A DNA stretch of 64,000 bases from Euptelea pleiosperma (Eukaryota > Streptophyta > Magnoliopsida > Ranunculales > Eupteleaceae), in assembly GCA_035048495.1 (NCBI GenBank), contig CM068553.1, forward strand, positions 20,337,190-20,401,189, given 5' to 3'. A program made the translations under genes and the position numbers. The stretch's first letter is position 1. Each line of letters starts with the position of its first letter. Below are positions 55,194 to 64,000 of the stretch, in pieces. The notes under the pieces are model-generated. The model was given only the letters and a program-made list of their open reading frames with translations, had not been told where the DNA came from and ran no database searches.

Positions 55194-58100
55194 TCAGTCG
55201 ACATAGACAGGATCGATGAGATCGATCTCAAAAGTCTGAATGAACAATACGTCAAGTTCATGGAACTGTTTTAGACGCTGCCCATTTACCTGGAATGAGG
55301 AGTGATCCTTGGGATCCTCAATAGTGATTGCCCCGAAGGGTGTGACTGCTGTGACCGTATAAGGACCGGTCCACCTAGAGTTCAGTTTTCCAGGGAAGAG
55401 ATGAAGACGAGAATTATAAAGAAGGACCTTCTGTCCTGGATGGAACTCTTTCCTAAGGATGCTCTTGTCATGTATCCACTTCATTTTGGCTTTGTAATTC
55501 TTGGACAAGTTGTAGGCATCATTTCTGAGTTCCTCTAACTCATTCATTTGAAGTTTTCTCTCCTCCCCTGCAGATTCGAGGTCGAAGTTGAGTTTCTTAA
55601 TGGCCCATAGGGCACGATGTTCAATCTCTACCGGTAGATGACAAGGTTTCCCAAAGACGAGACGATAGGGAGACATATTGAGTGGGGTCTTGTAGGCGGT
55701 TCTGTATGCCCATAAAGCATCGGTGAGACGAGTAGACCAGTCTTTACGTGTGGTATTGACTGTCTTCTCCAAGATCTGCTTGATCTGACGATTAGAAACC
55801 TCCACTTGACCACTAGTTTGCGGATGATAAGCTAGGGCAACCTTGTGGGTTACCCCATACTTCTTCATTAAGTTCTCGAATATCTTATTGCAGAAATGGG
55901 TGCCCCCATCACTAATGATGGCCTTAGGGGCACCGAATCGGGCGAAGATGAACTCCTTTAGGAATTTGACCACCACTTTGTGGTCATTCGTCTTGGTGGG
56001 AATGGCTTCTATCCATTTGGATACATAGTCTACCGCAAGGAGAATGTACTCAAAACCATAGGAAACTGGAAAGGGGCCCATGAAGTCGATGCCCCAGATG
56101 TCAAATATTTCATCGACCTGGATGGGAGTGAGGGGCATCATGTTCCTCTGGGAGATGCGGCCTAGATGCTGGCAATTAGGACAGGTTTTGCTGTAGATAT
56201 GGGCATCTTTAAATAGTGTAGGCCAGTAGAATCCGCATTGCAGAACTTTTTCTGCAGTCTTCTTAGTGCTGAAATGACCACCACAAGGTTGGTCATGACA
56301 TGAGGACAAGATATTGAGTTGGTCCGACTCAGGGACACAGAGACGAATGATCTGGTCAGGACAGTATTTATACAAATAAGGATCATCCCAAGAGTAGTAC
56401 TTAACTCTTGCTAGGAATTGGCTTTTGTCCTGTTTTGACCAGTGTGTAGGCATTTCTTCGGTGACAAGGTAGTTGACAATATCAGCGTACCAAGGATTAA
56501 CAGAGATGGCGAACAGTTGTTCGTCTGGAAAGGTTTCAGGGATGGGCTGGGTGTCGAAGGATGACTCTAAAGTCAGTCTAGCCAAGTGATCAGCCACTAC
56601 ATTCTCAGTTCCTTTCTTATCCTTAATCTCGAGGTCGAATTCCTGCAGTAAGAGAATCCATCGAATTAATCGAGGTTTGGTTTCCTTTTTCGACATGAGA
56701 TAACGAAGGGCTGCATGATCAGTGTACACAACCACCTTAGTGGCTAAGAGGTACTGACGGAATTTATCAAGGGCGAAGACTACCGCCAAGAGTTCTTTCT
56801 CAGTGGTAGAGTAATTCATTTGGGCAGAGTTAAGAGTTTTGCTCGCGTAGTAGATCACGTGTGACCTTTTGTCAACTCTCTGCCCTAGAACGGCGCCTAA
56901 TGCGTAGTCAGAAGCATCGCACATTACCTCGAAAGGTAGAGTCCAGTCCGGGGGACGGATAATGGGCGCAGTAGTGAGCTCAGATTTGAGACGCTCAAAT
57001 GCCTTGACACAGTCAGCATTAAAGTCGAAAGGACTATCTTTAGCCAGAAGATGGGACAGAGGTCGAGCGATTTGAGAGAAGTCCTTGATGAATCGCCTAT
57101 AGAATCCTCCGTGTCCCAAAAAGGACCGGATGTCACGCACGGACTTAGGAATGGGCAAGGTCGAGATGATATCGATTTTAGCTTTGTCGACCTCAATGCC
57201 CTGATGGGAAATGACATGTCCCAGAACAATGCCCTTCTTCACCATGAAGTGGCATTTCTCCCAATTGAGGACAAGTCGCTTGTCCTGACAGCGTTGAAGT
57301 ACAAGCCCTAGATGGTTCAGACAGTCATCAAAGGATGACCCAAAAACTGAGAAGTCGTCCATAAAGACTTCGAGGAATTTTTCTACCATGTCGGAAAATA
57401 TGCTCATCATACACCTCTGAAAGGTCGCGGGTGCATTGCAGAGGCCAAAGGGCATGCGCTTGTAGGCAAAAGTGCCAAAGGGACAGGTGAAAGTTGTCTT
57501 CTCATGATCCTCGGGGGCGATGGGTATTTGATTATACCCTGAGTAACCATCGAGGAAGCAGTAATAGGAGTGACCTGCTAGTCTCTCCAACATTTGGTCT
57601 ATGAAGGGTAAAGGAAAATGGTCCTTCCTAGTGTTGGTGTTGAGTCGTCGGTAATCGATGCAGACTCTCCACCCTTTCTTCAGGCGTTGGGTGACCATTT
57701 CTTTGTTCTCATTTTCCACAACTGTGAATCCTGCCTTTTTAGGGACGACATGAATAGGACTCACCCATTTGCTATCGGAGATGGGATAAATGATACCCGC
57801 ATCTAACAGTTTAAGGACCTCATCCCGGACTACATCCTTCAAGACGGGGTTCAACCTCCTCTGGTGTTCTCGAGAGGTTTTGGATTCATCCTCGAGATAG
57901 ATGTGATGTTGGCACACCGAGGGGTCTATGCCACGAATATCATCTATAGTCCAACCTATCGCAGATTTGTGCTCGTTGAGCAGCTCAAGAAGTTTCTTAC
58001 GTTCACTCGCAGACAGAGAGGAAGCAATAATGACAGGGTAGGTTTCCTTAGGACCAAGATAGGCATAGGAAAGATCTATGGGAAGAGGCTTAAGCTCCAA

Positions 58101-60959
58101 CATTGGAGCAGATGGAGTAGAAATAGGTGTCACAGAAGACACGGATTGAAGAGGTTTGACTTCAGTAGGTAAAGGAAGGATGGGTTCTCTGGCCATGGTT
58201 ATCAGAGGCTCGAACTCGATGAGTGGAGCGGGGATCTCTATCAGTGGAGTAGTCTCCAAAAGATCATTGAGATCAGAAATAGCTGACTCTGTTGCAAAGT
58301 CAGCTCCAAAGTGTTCTAGACACTGCTTAAGAATATCTTCGGTGGAGTCCGGGATTAGACTCTCAACGGCACACATTTCATCGGTCACTTCGCGATCGGC
58401 ATCTTGTTGCATTAAATGAAAGATGTTGACCTCAGCTTTGAGGTTACCGAAAGCAATGGACATGTTTCCGTCCCGGCACCCGATGTGTGCGTTCGCGGTG
58501 GCAAGGAATGGACGGCCTAAGATGACCGGAATGCGGTTATCCTGACACGGCTCGGTGTCTAGAATGATAAAGTCCACAGGATAATAAAAGTCAGCAACTT
58601 TTACTAGGACATCCTCAATGATTCCTCTTGGAATCTTGATGGACTGATCAGCCAATTTCAGGGTGACATTGGTAGGCTTCATATCTTTCAGTCCTAACTG
58701 CTGATATACCGAGAATGGTATGAGGTTAACGCTAGCCCCTAAATCTAGCAAGGCAGTGCAACTAAAGTTGTCTCCAATTTCACATTGGACAGTCGGGCTA
58801 CCTGGATCCTTGTGTTTGATCACACTATTGCGTTGAATGAACGCGGTAGCTTTTTCGGCCAAGAAGGCAGCTTTGGGTACATGCGTACGCCGCTTAACTG
58901 TGCACAAGTCCTTGAGGAATTTGGCATAGGAGGGGATTTGCTTGATAGCAGAAAGGAATGGGATATTGATCTGGACATCTTTAAAGACGTCTAAGATCTC
59001 TGAGAATTGTTGATCCCGCTTATCTTGGACAAGTCTGTCCCGGAAGGGAGGCTTTACTCGACAAATGGATTTGTCTTTAGCCTTGGATTTCTGCACAGGG
59101 ATATCTGATGTTGGTGCAGAGGTGGAAGAAGCAGAGGTAGGATTAGGACTAGTTTCCTCTGTGCGAGTGATGGGTGCCGGAGATGGCACCGGTGGTGGTT
59201 GGACTCCCATGTCCACAGTTTTTCCAGATCGTAGGGTGGTTACAGCTTGCACCTCCCCTTGACATTTCTCATTCTGGCTTTGAGATTGGGATCCGATCTC
59301 ATATACTGCCCCTTTGGCATTTCCTTTAGGGTTGGCAATGGGTTGGCTAGGAAAGATCCCCTTAGCTTTCTCAGCTTCCAAGTTACCTAGACGTTGCTCT
59401 AGGCGAAGCATGGATTGCTGTTGCTGTTGCTCTAGGCGTTGCATAGATTGTTGTTGCTGAGTAATGAGTTGAGCTAGAAGGTCTTCAATACCAGATTTGG
59501 GGACCGACTGTTGAGGAACAGCTAATGGGAGCTGAGGCACCAATTCGCGACTCGAGCTCATTGGGGCATTATAGTTATAGGCTGGAGAATTAGTTGGGAC
59601 AACCGGTTGGTTCTGAAAGGTCTGTGGGACTCTTTGCTGATTCTGAAATGTGCTCGATTGTCCAGAGTATTGACCCTGTTGGAATTGCTGGTTCTGAGTA
59701 GATGGGTACTGATTCTGCTGGTACTGACCCTGATTGAATTGCCTATTGGGTTGATTGAACCCAGGGGGATACATGCCCTGAGGTTGACGCGGAGGTTGAG
59801 CTTGAGGTTGAGTAGACTGAGGCCTCCAAGAGAAGTTAGGGTGGTTTCTCGTGTCCGGATGATAAGATTGACTATACGAGTTCTGAGTAGGAGGTTTGTA
59901 TGTGCTGAAAGCACAAATGTCTTCTTGAAGAGGATTAGACCATCCTTCATTTAAAGGACAATGCTCAGTAGTATGGGAGGGTTGCAGACAGAGGGTACAG
60001 GATTCCATAGGGCTCTCGTATCCCACATGCATGACTGGGGTAGATTGTTGAGTAGGCTTTTGTACAGACACAGCCAGTGCCGAGACTGACTTGCTCAACT
60101 CTTGAATGACTGATCGAAGCTCAGTATCAGCTGTAGCATCATGTCCCTTGGTTGTCCTTTGGACCGAAGTGGTTCGACTGAACTCTGAGTCAGTCGTCCA
60201 ATGTTGAGAGTTTTCTCCTAACTCTCCCAAGAATTTGTATGCATCGGTCGGAGTTTGGTGCAGGAATTTTCCTTGGCACATGGACTCTACCATGGTCCGG
60301 GACTCATCAGTAAGTCCCTTGTAGAAGACATGGACAAGATTGCCCTTGTCGATGCTATGGTGGGGACACTTAGTCAGGTAGTCTTGGAATCTATCCCATG
60401 CTTCAAAAAATTTCTCATCGGACTTCTGTCGAAAGTCCTGGATGAGTTGCTTCATTTGGTTGGTCCGAGTCATGGGGTAGAATTTAGACATGAATTTGCC
60501 CACCAATTCTTTCCAACTGCTGATTGAATCAGCGGGTAAGGAGTAGAGCCAATCTGAGGCTCTGTCTTTGAGCGAGAATGGAAAAACTCGCAGACGCACA
60601 TTGTCATCATCGAGGTTCTGATTCTTGAAAAGTAGGATGACATGTTGGAATTCCCTAATATGGGAATATGGGTCTTCTCTTGGGAGACCACGAAAGGTTG
60701 GCAGCATTTGGATCGTCTGTGGCCTGATCTCGAACTGTACTGCCGTAGTAGGTGGGAGAACAATGCAAGTGGGTGGATTGGCAAAGATAGGGGCGAACGT
60801 CTCGATAAGAGGTCGTTCGACTGCCATGACTACAAAGGTAGTAGTACTGGGGGAGGCGGGTGGTGAAAGAGATGGGGAAGAATTCAGTGGAGGATCCACT
60901 GTAGGGACGTGATTCTCAGATCGAACCAAGCGCTTGTTCGGGCGAGTCCAACCGGACAT
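55194..60959 (-). CDS. Athila-type Ty3/gypsy gag-pol polyprotein, intact 1,921 residues
   Basis: Single uninterrupted frame encoding capsid and replication enzymes of a plant LTR retrotransposon. Gag lies at about residues 80-255, followed by a CCHC zinc knuckle (C321, C324, H329, C334) and a Gln-rich linker (355-525). Aspartic protease: the [12 protein letters not shown] motif (D739; D-L-G as usual in this lineage) and ILGRPFLAT (813-821). Reverse transcriptase (about 1030-1255): [10 protein letters not shown] (D1137) and FMDDFSVF (D1201, D1202). RNase H: D1348, E1387/E1389, D1414. Integrase: zinc finger H1555, H1562, C1593, C1596, and DD35E core D1625, D1684, E1720. There is no chromodomain and no env. 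The start ATG at 60959 gives the longest frame, 1.7 kb after the primer site. All key residues are present, so it may be functional; activity is not shown. Confidence 0.97.
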   Translation of the reverse strand: MSGWTRPNKRLVRSENHVPTVDPPLNSSPSLSPPASPSTTTFVVMAVERPLIETFAPIFANPPTCIVLPPTTAVQFEIRPQTIQMLPTFRGLPREDPYSHIREFQHVILLFKNQNLDDDNVRLRVFPFSLKDRASDWLYSLPADSISSWKELVGKFMSKFYPMTRTNQMKQLIQDFRQKSDEKFFEAWDRFQDYLTKCPHHSIDKGNLVHVFYKGLTDESRTMVESMCQGKFLHQTPTDAYKFLGELGENSQHWTTDSEFSRTTSVQRTTKGHDATADTELRSVIQELSKSVSALAVSVQKPTQQSTPVMHVGYESPMESCTLCLQPSHTTEHCPLNEGWSNPLQEDICAFSTYKPPTQNSYSQSYHPDTRNHPNFSWRPQSTQPQAQPPRQPQGMYPPGFNQPNRQFNQGQYQQNQYPSTQNQQFQQGQYSGQSSTFQNQQRVPQTFQNQPVVPTNSPAYNYNAPMSSSRELVPQLPLAVPQQSVPKSGIEDLLAQLITQQQQSMQRLEQQQQQSMLRLEQRLGNLEAEKAKGIFPSQPIANPKGNAKGAVYEIGSQSQSQNEKCQGEVQAVTTLRSGKTVDMGVQPPPVPSPAPITRTEETSPNPTSASSTSAPTSDIPVQKSKAKDKSICRVKPPFRDRLVQDKRDQQFSEILDVFKDVQINIPFLSAIKQIPSYAKFLKDLCTVKRRTHVPKAAFLAEKATAFIQRNSVIKHKDPGSPTVQCEIGDNFSCTALLDLGASVNLIPFSVYQQLGLKDMKPTNVTLKLADQSIKIPRGIIEDVLVKVADFYYPVDFIILDTEPCQDNRIPVILGRPFLATANAHIGCRDGNMSIAFGNLKAEVNIFHLMQQDADREVTDEMCAVESLIPDSTEDILKQCLEHFGADFATESAISDLNDLLETTPLIEIPAPLIEFEPLITMAREPILPLPTEVKPLQSVSSVTPISTPSAPMLELKPLPIDLSYAYLGPKETYPVIIASSLSASERKKLLELLNEHKSAIGWTIDDIRGIDPSVCQHHIYLEDESKTSREHQRRLNPVLKDVVRDEVLKLLDAGIIYPISDSKWVSPIHVVPKKAGFTVVENENKEMVTQRLKKGWRVCIDYRRLNTNTRKDHFPLPFIDQMLERLAGHSYYCFLDGYSGYNQIPIAPEDHEKTTFTCPFGTFAYKRMPFGLCNAPATFQRCMMSIFSDMVEKFLEVFMDDFSVFGSSFDDCLNHLGLVLQRCQDKRLVLNWEKCHFMVKKGIVLGHVISHQGIEVDKAKIDIISTLPIPKSVRDIRSFLGHGGFYRRFIKDFSQIARPLSHLLAKDSPFDFNADCVKAFERLKSELTTAPIIRPPDWTLPFEVMCDASDYALGAVLGQRVDKRSHVIYYASKTLNSAQMNYSTTEKELLAVVFALDKFRQYLLATKVVVYTDHAALRYLMSKKETKPRLIRWILLLQEFDLEIKDKKGTENVVADHLARLTLESSFDTQPIPETFPDEQLFAISVNPWYADIVNYLVTEEMPTHWSKQDKSQFLARVKYYSWDDPYLYKYCPDQIIRLCVPESDQLNILSSCHDQPCGGHFSTKKTAEKVLQCGFYWPTLFKDAHIYSKTCPNCQHLGRISQRNMMPLTPIQVDEIFDIWGIDFMGPFPVSYGFEYILLAVDYVSKWIEAIPTKTNDHKVVVKFLKEFIFARFGAPKAIISDGGTHFCNKIFENLMKKYGVTHKVALAYHPQTSGQVEVSNRQIKQILEKTVNTTRKDWSTRLTDALWAYRTAYKTPLNMSPYRLVFGKPCHLPVEIEHRALWAIKKLNFDLESAGEERKLQMNELEELRNDAYNLSKNYKAKMKWIHDKSILRKEFHPGQKVLLYNSRLHLFPGKLNSRWTGPYTVTAVTPFGAITIEDPKDHSSFQVNGQRLKQFHELDVLFIQTFEIDLIDPVYVD

Positions 60960-62654
60960 ACGCTAATGAGGCAAGCTCTATACTTGGCAAAAGGTTGCCA
61001 GAGAGGAACACTATCCTAAATGATGCACACCAAGCACAGATAATCCTATTCTAAGCAATCAGGATATATTTTAGGAATTATCTTTGTTAGTTTTGGGGCT
61101 AGAGTAGATTATGACTGTGGGCGGACCACTGGTTTATCTTTTAACCGCCGGACTAACTGTTTTGCACTCAGAGGTTCTCACCAGGCTACACTCTTCAGAG
61201 CGAATCCTTTAGTACTAACTCTAGTTAACAACAAGGCAATCCGAATCCTAGACAGACGTGCGGCACAACGGCTGACTTAAGTACGTCCCAGACTAACCGG
61301 ATTGGTCAAGTGGATAAGAAGAGTGTTCCCTCGGGTTAAGCTAGGGTTGATGTGCGTTCCTAATCCACACACGCAACTAACCGCCGAATAGTCCAAGATG
61401 CCACGTCGAGCTCAGTGTACTTGAGTAACAGGGACTTATGGGTGTGTTAGACAACAGGGACCCGCGCTCGTGGTCTTATTTCGATTGGATGTTAAGCGGG
61501 TTCGCTTTGTGTGGATTTTTCCTCGAACACCGAGCTAATTGGCTCTACTTCTTGATTCTTTTTATTATAGATGGATCCTGGGGATCAATTTCAGCTGGAG
61601 TGATGAGGTGGGTGATGAAATCCCACCAGTTGTAAAAGAGCTGGGTCTGCTCGATTAATGTTCAATTATTAACGGCCATGCCACGCAAGTCGAATAATAT
61701 TTATGCGAAAGCAAATAGACAAGCGGCAATGATTCACCCAAATTGCTCTGTATCGCACTCAAGGCGAGGATAGAGACTTACCTCCCGTGGGCCACGCCAC
61801 GGGGTCGCCTCCGTGGGTTAGAGAGGGGTATCCTAATGGGCTTGGGCCCGACTCCACCTCTTTGAGCTTTTGCTCCCTACCCACACTGGATCGTGTTCCT
61901 GCAGAAAAGTTAGATCGCACGGTCTAGGTAGTCGGGATTCTATTTGGAAGATCTTTGCCTTTTTAGGGTTCACAGAACAAGCACTGGATTTAGGCAAGTT
62001 TTTGAATTAATTTCCAAGTTCGAGATGGGTTAAAATTTAGGAATTTCCAGATGGAAAATACCTAGATTGGAAAGTTTCCCGAACTATGAAGATCTTCCAA
62101 GAAAGATTTGATTGCGAGATCCCTTACAATTTTGGAAACTTTCCAAAAATTGAAATCCTGCTAGATTTATGGTGTTTCCTTTTGCAGACTTTTCCAAATT
62201 CGGAAGATTTCTAAAGATAGAAATTCTTCTAAAGAGGAAACTTCTAAGAGGGGAAACCCTAATTTAGCAAAGTTTCAAGATTTTAGAATCTTTCCAAAAA
62301 TCGCAAATCCTTGATTGGTGATTTCTAAAAAATCTACAGAATATAAAACCCTAATTTTTTTGAATTTTAATTTTTTAATTTTTTTGGTAATTTTCACTTA
62401 ATCTAGGGTTTCTAAAAAACCCTAGAACAAGATCTAGCAGTTATATGGAAAGCAGTAAAATTCTTAAATTATTACAAATTGCACTCGGCCTTCCGAGGCA
62501 TTAAAAATAGTAATTTAAAAACTGCTAAAAATCAACAAAAACAAAAAATAGAAAGTTTCCCGAAAAGGTCGGGCTGGCCAAATTGAGCAGCTTTTCGCTT
62601 CAGCAACTTTCCAATTCCGTCTTTACGTCCTTTTTCGCACTCCCGAACACCCGA
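60960..62654 (-). mobile_element. Athila M, 5' untranslated leader
   Basis: About 1.7 kb between primer site and the gag ATG, typical of Athila. It aligns in reverse complement with the E2 leader (38927-39898), for example TATGGGTGTGTTAGACAACA near 61436. The rest is AT-rich with repeated GGAAAGTTTCC / GGAAACTTTCC-type phrases (62050-62290). No upstream gene is supported. Confidence 0.75.
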
Positions 62655-62669
62655 GCGGCAGCGACGCCA
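62655..62669 (-). promoter_or_regulatory. Primer binding site of Athila M (variant)
   Basis: On the minus strand TGGCGTCGCTGCCGC, two bases after the 5' LTR end. It corresponds to the tRNA-Asp type site TGGCGCCGTTGCCGC of E2 with two differences (positions 6 and 9). It fixes the LTR boundary and orientation. Confidence 0.8.
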
Positions 62670-62671
62670 TT

Positions 62672-64000
62672 TGAAAGTAGGATTTTTCCGCGTCGTTGGT
62701 TACGGAAATCCTAGATCTCAACAATATTTGTAATTATTCGATTCTTTTTCACTCAAATCCTGCAAAAATCACAGGGTTGTACAGTGGCTCGCGTCGGATG
62801 TCGATCCGCACTCGGGGTTAGTTAGCGCGACTCATGAACATGCAATGACGGATTTTTATCAAGAAAACATGGAGAGGTGAGAATGGTGATGGATTTAAAA
62901 CATGCTTAGTGATTTTTAGAGAGAGAAATTTTCACAAGCAACCAAAAACACGAAAGTAAACTAAGAGTAAGAATTGAACACAATATTGCAAAATCAAACT
63001 AAATTTTATTCGAATCAAATGTTGAGATACAAACTTCTAATAAAAAGATAATAAAATGACAATTCTATAAAGCATAAAGAAAATAGAGATGGAGACCTAG
63101 AGAAAGAAAGTAGAGAGAAGTGAAACCTAGAGAAAGAAAGGGAGGTTTTAGAGAGAGAAACAACTTGGGAGACTTAGAGAGAGATTGATGAGAGAATGAG
63201 GAGAGAGAAAGTGAAGATGGAAAATTACCTGGATGCGGAACTTACCAATGGTGAAGATGGACAGAGAAGATGTATGGCCATGATGCGGAAGCCGGTCACG
63301 TGGTGGGGAAGCATGACAGCATGGTGGTGTTTCCACGTGGTGCTACAATGCTTGGGCATTGGCTGGAGACGCACCGTTCAAGGGAGGAGATGGGGTAGAG
63401 AACCCGTGAGCAACAACTGCTGTTGCAACGGTTGGTGTGGAGAAGATGAAGAAAAAGAAGGGGCAGCACGGTGGTGTGAAGGAATGGTGGCTTGGGAGTG
63501 CAAACTCCAGTCCGGCAAGGTGATGATTCCGGTAGCTTGGATGGAATGCGTGAGTTGCTAGGTGTGCACACATACAAACCAGCAAGCAAAGAGAGAGGGA
63601 CGTGTAAGGGTGATGGTGGTTGTGGTGCTGAGTTGCAGGTTGGTGGAGGAGTTGCAGACGGTGTGAACAGGGTGGGACTGTGATGTTTGATGAAAACGGT
63701 GATGGCAGCAACGTGGTTGAGGCGGAGTGGTGCTGTGATGTTGATGAAGACGGTGGTGGCAGCAAAGTGGTTGAGGCGGAGTGGCTGCCTGAACGTGTAA
63801 CCGACAAGGAGGGAGAGAAACAGCAACAGCAGCAGGGGTGGAGGCGCTTGGGACGAGAGATGGCCGGAGTTGCAGACCTGCAACTCCGGTCAAAGATAAA
63901 AAAAAACGAAGAAGACGATCTCCTTCTTTGGACGGTTGTGAGGCTGGGCTGCTGGCTGTTGAACACGGTGGTTGCAGGCGGAGGTGTGCACGGTGGTGTG
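62672..64000 (-). mobile_element. Athila M, 5' LTR, first 1,329 bp (runs off window)
   Basis: Starts (plus coordinates) TGAAAGTAGGATTTTTCCGC and is collinear with 50207-51535 at a constant offset of 12,465 bp. Differences noted at 62792, near 62933 and 62967, at 63338 and 63407, all transitions. It contains the family palindrome at 63864-63889. The right end and target duplication are beyond the window. Confidence 0.93.

Noticed and set aside
1..64000. CRISPR array, bacterial operon or rRNA genes
   Set aside because: No regular spacer-repeat arrays, no ribosomal RNA sequence and no dense coding; all structure fits plant transposable elements.

Overview
This window is plant nuclear DNA made almost entirely of nested transposable elements. 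I found no intact host gene. The plant assignment rests on an Athila-type Ty3/gypsy polyprotein, the very long LTRs around it, Maximus/SIRE-type copia ends, a CACTA transposon, and captured exon pieces that resemble plant HMGB, a RUNKEL-type kinase and a plant alpha/beta hydrolase. I cannot name the species. Density and nesting suggest heterochromatin of a large genome.

Layout. 1-4984: internally deleted Athila element on the minus strand (E1), next to a truncated gypsy LTR (A, 4985-7230). 7231-11963: plus-strand Athila LTR (X), split by a 3.45 kb solo gypsy LTR (B, 7345-10796, TSD GCTGA). 11964-20962: remains of a Maximus/SIRE-like copia element. Its interior is occupied by a gypsy-like LTR start (12413), a hAT MITE (15692-16117, TSD GTGGTAAG), a solo LTR (17335-18199, TSD ATCAT) and another LTR preceded by a polypurine tract (18679-19726). 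20963-35253: short non-autonomous gypsy element (C) with tRNA-iMet-type primer site and polypurine tract. Its 5' LTR is interrupted by a 9.4 kb CACTA transposon (21775-31166, TSD ATT).

The CACTA carries fragments of at least three unrelated host genes and a nested Mutator-type MITE, and shows no transposase, so it looks like a gene-capturing Pack-CACTA. 35254-39898: 5' end of a plus-strand Athila (E2) with its primer site. 39899-40266: copia LTR fragment. 40267-50206: unusual Athila derivative with LTRs in opposite orientation (Y minus, W plus) around a truncated pol; Y is itself split by a solo Athila LTR (Z, 43503-46943, TSD GCGGC). 50207-64000: nearly complete, apparently young Athila on the minus strand (M) with one intact 1,921-residue gag-pol frame. 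Its two LTR copies differ by about five transitions over the 1.33 kb that can be compared.

The most interesting observations are the multi-gene Pack-CACTA; a tRNA-like (Pol III A/B-box-like) block kept in five independent Athila LTRs but absent from the young copy; a recurring 24-26 bp palindrome scattered through the Athila LTRs; the inverted-LTR derivative; and a 500 bp duplication in LTR Z whose junction is an inverted hairpin loop, pointing to reverse-transcriptase template switching.
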